A DNA stretch of 50,257 bases from a bacterium (GCA_020849855.1 JADZFO010000032.1:1-50257); one strand, 5' to 3'. Counted from the first letter of the stretch, positions 35,033 through 44,289 are shown. A program made the numbers and translations. Notes: generated by a model from the letters alone, not told the origin.

Positions 35033-35551
35033 GTGGAGAAGCGCGACACAGAGGGCAGCGGGCAGGCAGCGAAAGTCCAGGCCCCGGAGGCCGAAGGCCC
35101 CGGGAACAGCCCGGCTGCGCCCGGAGGCCTCAAGGGCTGGTTTGCGCATGCCTTCGCCGTCGGCGAGTACAGCGCGGACAGCCTGGCCCCCGAGGAGCGC
35201 GCGGCGCTTGAGCGCCTGGCCCTTGGCATCCACAAGCGCGGCCTGACCCCGGCGGCGATCCTGTGGATCGACAGCCAGCGCGGTATGAACTGGATCGGCA
35301 GCCAGGCCCTGGTCTTCGCCGAGCCGCTCTATGATCTGGCCAAGCCTTTTCTGAACTTTCTGCTGCGCCTCTTTGGCTTTGGCAAAAAGGGCTATACCCT
35401 TGAGCTCAGCCCCGAGGAGTACAAGCTGCTCTACTCGGCGCTGGAAAAGCGCTACTCCATTGAATACCTGGTCAGCCGCCTCGAAGAGCTGCAGGCGAAC
35501 GATCTGCCGGGCGGCGCGCCAGCCGCGGTCGACAAGGCCCCGGCGGAATAG
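35033..35551 (+). CDS. Conserved-looking hypothetical protein
   Basis: A 172-residue cytoplasmic protein: a polar, Pro/Gly-rich N-terminus of about 35 residues, then a mostly helical domain. The core RGLTPAAILWIDSQRGMNWIGSQALVFAEPL is reminiscent of small uncharacterised proteins in other bacteria with a GSQAL-x-F-x-EP segment, but I cannot name a family. Start is GTG 35033, 6 nt after TAAAAT (35021-35026). It sits between two members of the propeller-lipoprotein array but lacks a signal peptide, so it is probably unrelated to them. Confidence 0.65.
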   Translation: MEKRDTEGSGQAAKVQAPEAEGPGNSPAAPGGLKGWFAHAFAVGEYSADSLAPEERAALERLALGIHKRGLTPAAILWIDSQRGMNWIGSQALVFAEPLYDLAKPFLNFLLRLFGFGKKGYTLELSPEEYKLLYSALEKRYSIEYLVSRLEELQANDLPGGAPAAVDKAPAE

Positions 35552-35647
35552 GGGCCTCCAATGAACCCGCCAGGTCCGAGTTGTGTTAAGGTCTAAGGCG
35601 CCGCAGGGACGAAGCGTGAGCTTCAAGACTTGTACCGGGGAGAAACG

Positions 35648-37792
35648 ATGCGCATAGTTCTGCTCACAGCCTTCGTGCTGGCGCTGCTCGCTTTGACTGC
35701 CTGTACCAACAGCGAGGGGCCTCTGGCCCTCGCACCGGGCAGCCCCAATGCCGCACCGGCCAGCGCGCCGGACCTTCGCGCGCTGCCGTCACTGCCGGCC
35801 GGCCGCCACAGCAGCGGCCTGCTGGAGAACAGCCTTGACGGCAACCAGACCTTCAGCCGCTCCGCCAGCACGCTGGAAGCACCGCCGCTGCTGCAGATCA
35901 GCTCTGGCGCCGGTGAGCTGAGCTGGGCTATCTGGGAGCTGCCGGCCACGGATGAGCTGCGCTATCTGGACATCGCCATGACCGTGCCGCCGGGAGAGCA
36001 GGCCTGGCTGACCCTGGCCGACTACAGCACAAACCGCTGGCAGCTTGAGGGCCCGGTTGTCTCCGGCCGGGTGCTGAGCCTGGACCCGCTGAAGCACAGC
36101 TCGCCGGGCGGGCAGCTTTATGCCGCTGTGCTGGTCAGCAACGGCAGCTCCGTATCAGTCGGCAAGCTCAGCCTGCTGGCCTTCCACAGCAACGCGGCGC
36201 CAAGCGCGGCCCTGACGGCGGACCTGACCAATGCCCAGGCGCCGGTGTCTATCGACTTTGACGCCTCGGGCAGCACTGACAGCGACCCCGGCGACAGCAT
36301 CGTGCGCTACTACTGGGACTTCAACGCCGACGGCCAGTTTGAGACCGTCACCTTTGAGCCCCTGGCCCTGCACCAGTTCACGGAGGCAGGCGTCTTCGAT
36401 GTTGAGGTCGTGGTGGAGGACAAGGATGGCGCGACGGACAGCGCAACTGTCCAGATCACGATCACCCCGGCCAACCAGCCGCCGGTCGCGGGACTGACCA
36501 TCCTGCCCAATGAGGTGAACAAGGGCGCGCAGGTGGTGCTGGACGCCTCGACCAGCTTTGACCTGGACGGCGAGATCGTCAGCTATATGTGGGACCACGA
36601 CGGCAACGGCGCCTTTGACGTGAGCACCGAAACCAGCAGCTTTGTCCTCAGCACCTTCATGGTCGGCCAGCTGCCGGTGCGGGTGCGGGTTACCGACGAC
36701 CAGGGTGGCAGCGCCGAGGCCAGCGCCCTGCTGCGCGTTCACGGCTTCGACTTCCCGCACAACTTCTCCGAGACTGAGGCCAGCAGCGCCCTTGAGTCAT
36801 CAATGGTGCTGGTGGAAGGGCTGCCGGCGATCGTCTTCAGTGTGAGCGACACCAACCAGTTGAAGTACACCCGCGCCCTCAACGACATCGCCACCAACTG
36901 GACCACGCCCATCGCCGTCAACGCGCCCGGCGATTACGGCCAGTACTGCAGCCTGCAGGTGATCAACGGCCACCCGGCAGTAGCCTGGTTCAACGACACA
37001 ACAAACAGCCTGGACTATGTCCGCGCCAGTGACGAGCTTGGCGCCATCTGGGGCGCACCGGTCACACTGACAGGAGCGGATCTGGCGGGACCCTATGCCT
37101 GCCTGCGCGAGGTTAACGGCCGCCCGGCGGTCAGCTTCCTGAAGTACGACAGCCAGGACCTGGGCTATGTCCGGGCCAGCGACGCCGACGGCACTGCCTG
37201 GGGCGCGCCGCAGTATCTGGACACGGCCAACACCAGCGGCTATTTCACCAGCATGCAGGTGCTGGCCGGCGTGCCGGCCATCGCCTATCAGGACCTTTCC
37301 GCTACCGACCTGCGCATCATCCTGGCGCTGGATGTCGACGGCGATGCCTGGGGCAGCCCGGTGAACATTGACGCCGGCGCGGTCAACGCGGGGCAGGCCT
37401 GCAGCCTGGCGGTCATCGGCGGCATCCCCGCGGTGGCCTACCGCACCGGCGGGCTGAACGCCGTCACTTTCTGCCGGGCCACCAACATTGACGGCAGCTC
37501 CTGGTTCCTGCCGGTGCAGGTTGATAACACCGGAGCCGACACCGGTGGCTTCATCTCGCTGTGCGAGATCGAAGGCAACCCGGCGGTGGCTTATTACGAC
37601 GCCACCAACAAGGACCTGCGCTACATGAAAGCGCTGGATTCCAACGGCTACTCCTGGCCGGTCTTCCCGGCGATCGTTGATGGCCAGAGCGACACGGGCC
37701 GCTACTGCAACATGCTGCAGTACGACAGCGGCCCGGCGATCTGCTACTACGACGACACCTTCGACGACCTGAAGTACGTGCAGGGCTTCTAA
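35648..37792 (+). CDS. Surface lipoprotein: shared N-domain, two PKD domains, seven-repeat propeller
   Basis: A 714-residue lipoprotein, lipobox LALTAC. The N-domain (about 45-180) parallels that of the 32559 gene (WAIWELPATDELRYLDIAM, KHSSPGGQLYAAVLV). Two PKD domains span about 183-366 (YWDFNADGQFE; MWDHDGNGAFD). Seven propeller repeats fill about 366-714, for example SLQVINGHPAVAWF and LDYVRASDELGAIWGAPV; the seventh ends at LKYVQGF without the Trp strand. GGGGAG lies 5 nt before ATG 35648; the frame opens at 35630 but that adds only six residues ahead of the signal peptide. Clearly a paralogue of its neighbours by domain duplication. Confidence 0.88.
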   Translation: MRIVLLTAFVLALLALTACTNSEGPLALAPGSPNAAPASAPDLRALPSLPAGRHSSGLLENSLDGNQTFSRSASTLEAPPLLQISSGAGELSWAIWELPATDELRYLDIAMTVPPGEQAWLTLADYSTNRWQLEGPVVSGRVLSLDPLKHSSPGGQLYAAVLVSNGSSVSVGKLSLLAFHSNAAPSAALTADLTNAQAPVSIDFDASGSTDSDPGDSIVRYYWDFNADGQFETVTFEPLALHQFTEAGVFDVEVVVEDKDGATDSATVQITITPANQPPVAGLTILPNEVNKGAQVVLDASTSFDLDGEIVSYMWDHDGNGAFDVSTETSSFVLSTFMVGQLPVRVRVTDDQGGSAEASALLRVHGFDFPHNFSETEASSALESSMVLVEGLPAIVFSVSDTNQLKYTRALNDIATNWTTPIAVNAPGDYGQYCSLQVINGHPAVAWFNDTTNSLDYVRASDELGAIWGAPVTLTGADLAGPYACLREVNGRPAVSFLKYDSQDLGYVRASDADGTAWGAPQYLDTANTSGYFTSMQVLAGVPAIAYQDLSATDLRIILALDVDGDAWGSPVNIDAGAVNAGQACSLAVIGGIPAVAYRTGGLNAVTFCRATNIDGSSWFLPVQVDNTGADTGGFISLCEIEGNPAVAYYDATNKDLRYMKALDSNGYSWPVFPAIVDGQSDTGRYCNMLQYDSGPAICYYDDTFDDLKYVQGF

Positions 37793-37962
37793 AGCCTCAA
37801 TGGAATAGTCGCAATCGTAATAGCCGGGAGGCGGGCCTTCGGCTGTCTGCTGCTTGCAGTTCTTCGTGAATTTCAGGTTTCGGGGCTTAAAGCGGCAATG
37901 TCCTTAACTCAAGCAACAGGCCTTGCGATTAGTTCCTTGTCCGAAACAGTTGGAGGTTTCTT

Positions 37963-39180
37963 ATGCGAACTCTATTCTCTCTGTTGTGCTTTGTGCTGCT
38001 CGTCTTAACGGGCTGCGGGGGCACTGCTGCCCCGGATTCCAGGTCCGACACAAGGTTGAATCGGCCCCTGATGTCTCCTTTGCCCGGCTCCCGGCCATCT
38101 GGTTCCGACAGATCAGTCAGCGCCCTCTGGGGTTCCGACCTGCGCGTTGTGACTGACGGCGATACGGGTGCCGGGCTTGAAATGGAAGTTGTTGAGGGTC
38201 TGCCAGCGATCGCCTACTACGACAATACAAACTCAAACATCTCCTACATTCGAGCGCTGGATGCAAACGGTGAGAGCTGGGGCGAGCCGGTTGTAGCGGT
38301 GTCGAGCGCAACGGCGGGCTATTTCATCAGTCTGGAAGTCATCCACGGCAGACCGGCAATCGCCTATGCCAGCTTGGTTGATGGTCACCTGTGGTACGTG
38401 CGCGCCGCGGACAAGGAAGGTCAGTCCTGGCAGGCACCGCTGCACGCCGACCCGGTGGTCGTCAGCGCCGCCTACATCAGCCTGGCCGAAATCGATAAGC
38501 GCCCAGCCATCAGTTACGGCGACTTCGATTCTCAGCGCGTCTACTATGTCTGCGCGAACGACAAGAAGGGCGAAGACTGGAATGAGCGCGTCTCCATTGA
38601 CCCGGAGCAGCCCAGTCTGGGCTTCACCTCGCTGGCTGAAGTCGCCGGCAATCCCGCCATATCCTTCCAGCGCTCACAGTATCTGGGTTATGCGCGGGCA
38701 TTGGACAAGGATGGCGCTACCTGGGGACCGGCGATCTTTGTGACTCCGGACGATGTCAACAGCGGCCAGTACACATCGCTGCTTGTAATCAATGGCAATC
38801 CGGCCGTGGCTTATCACGATGCCCGCCGCGCAAACCTGATGTATGTGCGCGCTACAGATACCCTCGGTGCGAACTGGCAGGCACCTCAGATCCTGGATCC
38901 GCTGCTCTTCTCGGGTTACTTTCCATCGCTGCAAGTGGTGAACGGAAATCCCGCCATCGCCTATCACGAGCAGAATCAGGGCTTCAACCTGCGCTATCTG
39001 CGTTCGCTGGATGCGAATGGCGATGCCTGGCCTGCGCCAACCGTCGTCGATACCTTCGCCTTCAGCGGCTTCCTGCCGAGCCTGCGAGTCGTCAACGGCA
39101 ACCCGGCCATCGCGCATTACGGGACCTTTGATCTCGACCTGCTGTATATCCGTGCTGACGACGCCAACGGCGATCTGTAA
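37963..39180 (+). CDS. Lipoprotein consisting of a seven-repeat propeller only
   Basis: A 405-residue lipoprotein (lipobox LVLTGC) that is the minimal form of the family: after a short linker (about 20-50) it has just the Velcro strand (ALWGSDLRVVTD) and seven repeats. Examples are SLLVINGNPAVAYHD then LMYVRATDTLGANWQAP, and SLQVVNGNPAIAYHE. It lacks the N-domain and PKD modules of its neighbours. GGAGG precedes ATG 37963 by 6 nt. Composition is less GC-rich than the preceding gene. This is the best construct-sized example for a structure prediction of the repeat. Confidence 0.87.
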   Translation: MRTLFSLLCFVLLVLTGCGGTAAPDSRSDTRLNRPLMSPLPGSRPSGSDRSVSALWGSDLRVVTDGDTGAGLEMEVVEGLPAIAYYDNTNSNISYIRALDANGESWGEPVVAVSSATAGYFISLEVIHGRPAIAYASLVDGHLWYVRAADKEGQSWQAPLHADPVVVSAAYISLAEIDKRPAISYGDFDSQRVYYVCANDKKGEDWNERVSIDPEQPSLGFTSLAEVAGNPAISFQRSQYLGYARALDKDGATWGPAIFVTPDDVNSGQYTSLLVINGNPAVAYHDARRANLMYVRATDTLGANWQAPQILDPLLFSGYFPSLQVVNGNPAIAYHEQNQGFNLRYLRSLDANGDAWPAPTVVDTFAFSGFLPSLRVVNGNPAIAHYGTFDLDLLYIRADDANGDL

Positions 39181-39193
39181 GCCTGTGGCAGCG

Positions 39194-39230
39194 GCGGGCC
39201 GGGAAGCCTCCATGGGGTGGACCGGCCCGC
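39194..39230. repeat. Hairpin downstream of the propeller-only gene
   Basis: GCGGGCCGG (39194-39202) pairs with CCGGCCCGC (39222-39230). There is no T tract, so an intrinsic terminator is doubtful; it may stabilise the 3' end. Confidence 0.4.
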
Positions 39231-39296
39231 TCAGCACCCGGCTGAAACGCTAAGGAATCTCAGTAGCGATCACGTCTCCAGGGCCGAGGCTCTGGA

Positions 39297-39302
39297 TATA
39301 AT
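39297..39302 (+). promoter_or_regulatory. -10 box of the 39308 lipoprotein gene (leaderless)
   Basis: Perfect TATAAT ends 5 nt before ATG 39308, too close for any leader. Its presence means the last array member has its own promoter. Confidence 0.6.
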
Positions 39303-39307
39303 CGCTC

Positions 39308-42025
39308 ATGCCTCGCCGTCACTTGCTGTTGTTTCGATGGCCGCTCAAGCTTCTCGCCCTGCTGCTTTGCTGCCTCCCGGCCGCCTGTTCGCAGGACGGC
39401 CAGAGTGATCACCTGAATCTGCAGACCATCCAGCAACCCGGCTCCGCGCTGCTGCCCGCCTTCCCGCCGCCTCACAGCAGCAGCGGCATCGTGCAGCACT
39501 GGGTCTATGCCGCGGACTACCTGCAGCGCTCAAGCGGCGCCAGCCTGACTGGCGAAGGCATGCTTCTAAGCTCCGGCCCGCAGGCCTCCTGCTGGGCCCT
39601 CTACGCGCTTGCCGCCAGCCCCGCGCCGCAGTCCCTGGATGTGGACCTCACATCCGACAGCGCGGCCTGCTGGATCGCCCTGGCAGACTTCAGCCAGCAG
39701 CGCTGGCAGCTCAGCGGCCCCTGGGCCGCCGACCCGCAGCTTGCCTTGAACACGGCGCAGCACCGCTCCCCCGAAGGTCTGGTTTATGCCGCCGTGCTGA
39801 GCTATGACAGCGCGGCCGCCACGCTGGTCAAGCTGACGCTGTCCGGTTACAACGAACTGCCGCTTCCTGCACTGGAAGCCGACCAGCTCAGCGGTGAAGT
39901 CCCGCTGAGCGTGAACTTCGATGCATCCGCCAGCAGCGACAGCGATGGGAGCATTGAGCGCTTTGACTATGACCTTGACGCCAGCGGCGGCTTTGAGCGC
40001 CAGGACGCCGGCATGCAGGTGCAAAAGACCTACAGCGTGCCGGGAATCTATGACGTGCGGCTGAAGGTGACCGACGACCAGGGCGAAAGCGCCATTGCAA
40101 CGCTGAGCATCAGCGCCAATGCCAACGACAACGCGCTGCCGGTCGCGGCGCTCAGCGCCGACGCGCCGGGCGGGCAGGTGCCGGTCAGCATCAGCTTTGA
40201 CGCGGGCGCCAGCCTGGATCCGGATGGCAGCATCATCAGCTACGACTATGACTTTGATGGCGACATGAACTTTGACGCACTTGACGCCGGCCCCAGCGCC
40301 GAGCACAACTACAACCAGCCCGGCGTTTTCGAAGCAAGGGTCAGGGTGACCGACAACGAGGGCGCGCAGGACGATGCGACCGTGACTGTCACGGTCAGCA
40401 ACGAGGCCCCGGACGCCCAGCTCAGCCCGGAGTCAGTCAGCGGCAATGCGCCGCAGGATGTGGATTTCGACGCCAGCGCCAGCACGCCGGGAACGGAAAG
40501 CGGCGACAGCATCGCGCTGTATGAGTGGGACTTCAACGGCGACGGCACTTATGAACAGAGCGGCAGCTCGGCGAGCGTCACGCACAGCTATACGGGCGGA
40601 ATCAGCGGCAACGCCGTGGTCAGGGTCAGCGACAGCTATGGCGCCAGCGCCACCGCCAGCTGCAGCCTGGACATCAACGGGGCGCCGCAGGCCGTGCTTG
40701 TGCTCAGCAGCGACAGCGTGCTGCCGGATGAAACACTGAGCCTCGACGCCAGCGCCAGCAGCGACCCTGACGGCAGCATCGTGAAGTATGAGTGGGACAG
40801 CGACGGCAACGGCAGCTTCGAAACTGACAGCGGTACCGACAGCATTATCGAAACCAGCGTCGCCGAGGGCGGCAGCCACAATCTGATGGTGCGGGTGACA
40901 GATGATGACGGCGCCACCAAAACGGCCAGCGCGCTGCTCTTTGTGCAGATCTGGGTCAACTGGAACAGCCCGCAGGGGGATGAGGATGATGGCTCGTCTT
41001 CGTCAATGGCCCTTGTTGCCGGCAAGCCGGCGATCGCTTACATGGAGGAGTCCAATAGCATCCTGCGATACGTACGGGCAGTTGACGAGTATGGAGATGC
41101 CTGGACCGAGCCGTTGACCCTGGACGCCGGCGGGCCGGGTATTAATCAAACTGGCATCCGTCCCAAACTTGAACTTGTCGGTATGCACCCCGCCGTGGCC
41201 TATGAGGTTCTCTATTCCAGTAGCGAGACTCGTCTGGGTTATGTACGAGCAACCGACACCACTGGCGAAAGCTGGGAATCGCCGGTTACTGTGAGTTCCA
41301 GTGTAGCGGTATTCGAGCCTTCGTTGGCCGTGATCAACGGTCGGCCCGCTATCAGCTACAAAGATAAAGATGCTTCACACCTGCACTATGTCCGTGCCAA
41401 TGACGCCACTGGTGACAGCTGGGGATCGTATATCGCTGTAGACGCTGATGGCACCGTTCGTGGCGCCAGCAGCTGCCTGCTGGAAATCAACGGAAGGCCC
41501 GCAATCAGCTACGAACGGACGCAGCGACTTGGTTATGTCCGGGCCCTGGATTCGGACGGTGCCAGCTGGCCCGATGGACAGATCCTTGATGCCACCACCA
41601 CCAGCGCCAGAAACGGTACCGACATGCTCATCATGAATGGGGTACCCGTGATCGCTTATGAGCGGATTTCGCATCTCTATTTCATCAAGGCGATCGACGC
41701 TGACGGCAGTCTCTGGGAAGCTCCGGTAAAGGTGGTAGACCGCGGTTCCAGGATCTTTGTGTGGCCGGACCTTGCGATTGTAGACAACCGGCCCGCGATA
41801 GCCTTCCATGATAACAAAACTGACCTCGATCTCTACTACGTTCTGGCGCAGGATAGTGGGGGCACACAATGGAACCAGGAACTGCTTATCGACAGCGGAC
41901 CGGATCAGGCCGGTTTCTGGCCTACCCTCGCAGTGGTGGCAGGCCATCCGGCAATCGCATACACGGGCTATGACACCGTCTCACAACTGAGGTACAAGAG
42001 AGCAAGCAACTCAACTGGTTATTAG
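39308..42025 (+). CDS. Surface lipoprotein: shared N-domain, four PKD domains, seven-repeat propeller
   Basis: A 905-residue lipoprotein, lipobox CLPAAC. The N-domain (about 45-178) is more diverged but keeps CWALYALAASPAPQSLDV and QHRSPEGLVYAAVLS. Four PKD domains cover about 181-546, with calcium-type cores DYDLDASGGFE, YDFDGDMNFD, WDFNGDGTYE and WDSDGNGSFE. Seven propeller repeats fill about 548-905 (SLAVINGRPAISYKD; LHYVRANDATGDSW). The DNA of the propeller half, from about 40990, is visibly less GC-rich than that of the PKD half, suggesting the two halves have different histories. Leaderless start as described for the promoter at 39297. Confidence 0.88.
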   Translation: MPRRHLLLFRWPLKLLALLLCCLPAACSQDGQSDHLNLQTIQQPGSALLPAFPPPHSSSGIVQHWVYAADYLQRSSGASLTGEGMLLSSGPQASCWALYALAASPAPQSLDVDLTSDSAACWIALADFSQQRWQLSGPWAADPQLALNTAQHRSPEGLVYAAVLSYDSAAATLVKLTLSGYNELPLPALEADQLSGEVPLSVNFDASASSDSDGSIERFDYDLDASGGFERQDAGMQVQKTYSVPGIYDVRLKVTDDQGESAIATLSISANANDNALPVAALSADAPGGQVPVSISFDAGASLDPDGSIISYDYDFDGDMNFDALDAGPSAEHNYNQPGVFEARVRVTDNEGAQDDATVTVTVSNEAPDAQLSPESVSGNAPQDVDFDASASTPGTESGDSIALYEWDFNGDGTYEQSGSSASVTHSYTGGISGNAVVRVSDSYGASATASCSLDINGAPQAVLVLSSDSVLPDETLSLDASASSDPDGSIVKYEWDSDGNGSFETDSGTDSIIETSVAEGGSHNLMVRVTDDDGATKTASALLFVQIWVNWNSPQGDEDDGSSSSMALVAGKPAIAYMEESNSILRYVRAVDEYGDAWTEPLTLDAGGPGINQTGIRPKLELVGMHPAVAYEVLYSSSETRLGYVRATDTTGESWESPVTVSSSVAVFEPSLAVINGRPAISYKDKDASHLHYVRANDATGDSWGSYIAVDADGTVRGASSCLLEINGRPAISYERTQRLGYVRALDSDGASWPDGQILDATTTSARNGTDMLIMNGVPVIAYERISHLYFIKAIDADGSLWEAPVKVVDRGSRIFVWPDLAIVDNRPAIAFHDNKTDLDLYYVLAQDSGGTQWNQELLIDSGPDQAGFWPTLAVVAGHPAIAYTGYDTVSQLRYKRASNSTGY

Positions 42026-42055
42026 ACCCGTCGCCGGGTCCAGCCGGCGCCAAAC

Positions 42056-42061
42056 TATAAT
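42056..42061 (+). promoter_or_regulatory. Candidate -10 box of the GlmL gene
   Basis: Perfect TATAAT, which would give a leader of about 55 nt before ATG 42124. No good -35 is seen. An ATG at 42063 opens an 80-codon frame that overlaps the gene and is not supported. Confidence 0.4.
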
Positions 42062-42123
42062 TATGGTCCGGCTGGATGCTCTTCGAGCTCCGCCGCTGAA
42101 CCTATCCGGGGCTTTACACAACT

Positions 42124-44073
42124 ATGGCAAACAACGCGGACCTGAAAGTCATTGTGGCGACCGACTGCGGATCGACCACCACCAAGGCGATCATGATCGA
42201 GAAGGTCATGGAGGACGGCCAGTGGGTCTACCGCCAGACCTATCGCGGCGAGGCGCCGACCACCGTCGAGGCGCCCTTCGAGGACGTGACCCAGGGCGTG
42301 CTTAACGCCATGCAGGAGCTGGAGGAGCTCTCCGGCCGCAAGATCGTGGACTGGGCCAAGGTTGAGGACCCGCAGCGCGACCAGACCCAGTTGCCCTTCA
42401 TCACCCCGTCTGGCGACAAGGACGGCGTGGATATCTATATCTCCACCTCGTCGGCCGGCGGCGGCCTGCAGATGATGGTCGCCGGCGTTGTGCAGTCGAT
42501 GAGCGCTGAGTCGGCCCAGCGCGCGGCCCTTGGCGGCGGCGCGATCGTGATGGACGTGCTGGCCAGCAACGACGGACGCCTGCCGCATGAGCGCATCGAG
42601 CGCATCCGCCGCCTGCGCCCGGACATGATCCTGATGAGCGGCGGCATCGACGGTGGCACCACCAAGCACGTGGCCGAGATGGCCGAGCTGGTGGCCGCGG
42701 CCGACCCGCGCCCGCGCCTGGGCCACAGCTTCGAGCTGCCGGTGATTTACGCCGGCAACACCGATGCCCTGGACGAGGTGCAAGTGGCCTTCCATCGCAA
42801 GGGCCCCAGCGGCGATGTCGAGCTGGGCAGCGACGGCAAGCCCCAGGAGATGGTGGCGCTCTTCCCGGTGCCCAACCTGCGCCCGACCCTGGAAAGCGAG
42901 AACCTCGGCCCGGCCAGAAAGAAGATCCAGGACCTCTTTGAAGAGCACGTGATGGCGCAGGCCCCCGGCTATGACAAGCTGCTCAAGTGGGTCGGCGCGC
43001 CGGTAATGCCGACGCCGGCCGCGATGGGCTACATCATTGACACCATCGCCAAGCAGCAAAGCATGAACGTGCTGGGCGTTGATATCGGCGGGGCCACCAC
43101 CGATGTGTTCTCCAGCTTCGAGGTCGACATGGGCGGCGGCGCGATGGAGCGCATCTTCAACCGCTCGGTATCGGCCAACCTCGGCATGAGCTACTCCATC
43201 AGCAACGTGATGGCGGAGGCCGGCTGGGAGAACGTGATGCGCTGGGTGCCCTTTGACATGGACGAGCAGGCCCTGCGCGACGCGATCAAGAACAAGATGA
43301 TCCGCCCGACGACGATCCCGCAGGCCTACCGCAGCCTGCTGGTGGAGCAGGCCCTGGCCCGCGAGGCCCTGCGCCTGTCCCTGGAGCAGCACAAGCTGCT
43401 GGCCACCGGCCTGAAGGGCGTGCAGCGCGTCAAGGGTATTGAAGGCGCCTTCGAGGCCGACGACAGCGGCGGCAGCTTCATCAAGATGATGGACCTCGAC
43501 CTGCTGGTCGGCTCCGGCGGCGTGCTGAGCCACGCCCCGCGCCGCGCCCAGACCATGCATATGCTGCTGGACGCCTTCCTGCCCGAGGGCTTCACCTTCC
43601 TTGGCGTGGACAGCATCTTCATGATGCCGCACCTTGGCGTGCTGGCCCAGGTGAACGCGCTGGCCGCGCAGCAGGTCTTCGACCGCGACTGCATGGTCTA
43701 CCTCGGCTCTTCCGTCGCCCCACGGGTCTCGGGCGTGCGTTTCGGCGACCCGGTGATGGAGTACAACATCGACTTTGGCGGCGGCAAGAGCGAGAGCGGA
43801 ACGCTGAAGTTCGGCGAGCTGAAGCTGTTCAGGGACTTCCCGGTCGGGGCCGAGGCCAGCGTCGAAGCCAAGCCGCTGAAGAAGGCCGATGTAGGCGCCG
43901 GCCCCGGCAAGCCGCGCACCGAGAAGGTGCTGGGCGGCGTGGTGGGCCTGGTGCTGGATGGCCGCGGCCGTCCGATCGCGCTCTCGCCGGACAGCAGCGC
44001 GCGCTGCAGGCAGCTGATCGAATGGGGCGAGGCAATGGGCAGCTATACCGGCGTGGCGGACAAGATCAAGTAG
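42124..44073 (+). CDS. glmL: GlmL/MutL-family ATPase-fold protein (glutamate mutase associated)
   Basis: A 649-residue ASKHA-fold protein of the MutL/GlmL family (not the mismatch-repair MutL). Phosphate loop 1 is ATDCGSTTTKAIMI at about residues 12-25 and the second is GVDIGGATTDVFS with Asp at about 320. Other family signatures are LMSGGIDGGTT, VIYAGNTDA and SSAGGGLQMMVAGV. In clostridia the gene lies between the two subunits of B12-dependent glutamate mutase, and it is thought to be a chaperone or reactivase for it. No mutase subunit or methylaspartase is in this window, so here it may serve another B12 mutase or a different client. It stands alone with its own promoter. Confidence 0.9.
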   Translation: MANNADLKVIVATDCGSTTTKAIMIEKVMEDGQWVYRQTYRGEAPTTVEAPFEDVTQGVLNAMQELEELSGRKIVDWAKVEDPQRDQTQLPFITPSGDKDGVDIYISTSSAGGGLQMMVAGVVQSMSAESAQRAALGGGAIVMDVLASNDGRLPHERIERIRRLRPDMILMSGGIDGGTTKHVAEMAELVAAADPRPRLGHSFELPVIYAGNTDALDEVQVAFHRKGPSGDVELGSDGKPQEMVALFPVPNLRPTLESENLGPARKKIQDLFEEHVMAQAPGYDKLLKWVGAPVMPTPAAMGYIIDTIAKQQSMNVLGVDIGGATTDVFSSFEVDMGGGAMERIFNRSVSANLGMSYSISNVMAEAGWENVMRWVPFDMDEQALRDAIKNKMIRPTTIPQAYRSLLVEQALAREALRLSLEQHKLLATGLKGVQRVKGIEGAFEADDSGGSFIKMMDLDLLVGSGGVLSHAPRRAQTMHMLLDAFLPEGFTFLGVDSIFMMPHLGVLAQVNALAAQQVFDRDCMVYLGSSVAPRVSGVRFGDPVMEYNIDFGGGKSESGTLKFGELKLFRDFPVGAEASVEAKPLKKADVGAGPGKPRTEKVLGGVVGLVLDGRGRPIALSPDSSARCRQLIEWGEAMGSYTGVADKIK

Positions 44074-44112
44074 CAACTGCCTGCGTGTCGCTTGAAAAGG
44101 CCGAGCCAACAG

Positions 44113-44132
44113 GAGACACTGAGACACTGAGA
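44113..44132 (+). repeat. Short tandem octamer repeat
   Basis: GAGACACT is repeated twice and begun a third time in the 216-bp gap between the GlmL gene and hicB. It resembles the low-complexity units that form the arms of the inverted-repeat elements, but no inverted partner is seen. Confidence 0.4.
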
Positions 44133-44274
44133 AATGCAGAGGGCATATAGCTCCTGCTGATCGCCTGATCGCAGGCAGTCTGGCCGGCGCTCCACGGGCC
44201 GCGCAGCCCTCATGCCGCTCTGTGCCTCAGCGCCTCCTGCTGTCCTCCCTTCCGCCGGGCCAGTCCAGCGCGGG

Positions 44275-44280
44275 TATACT
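44275..44280 (+). promoter_or_regulatory. -10 box of hicBA
   Basis: TATACT lies 9 nt before ATG 44290, with no Shine-Dalgarno between, so the message is leaderless or nearly so. Confidence 0.5.
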
Positions 44281-44289
44281 CATGCTGTC

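Noticed and set aside
42061..44127. 688-codon open frame on the minus strand
   Set aside because: It is the antisense shadow of the GlmL gene. High GC keeps the opposite frame open; the product is His/Ala/Leu-rich with no domain.
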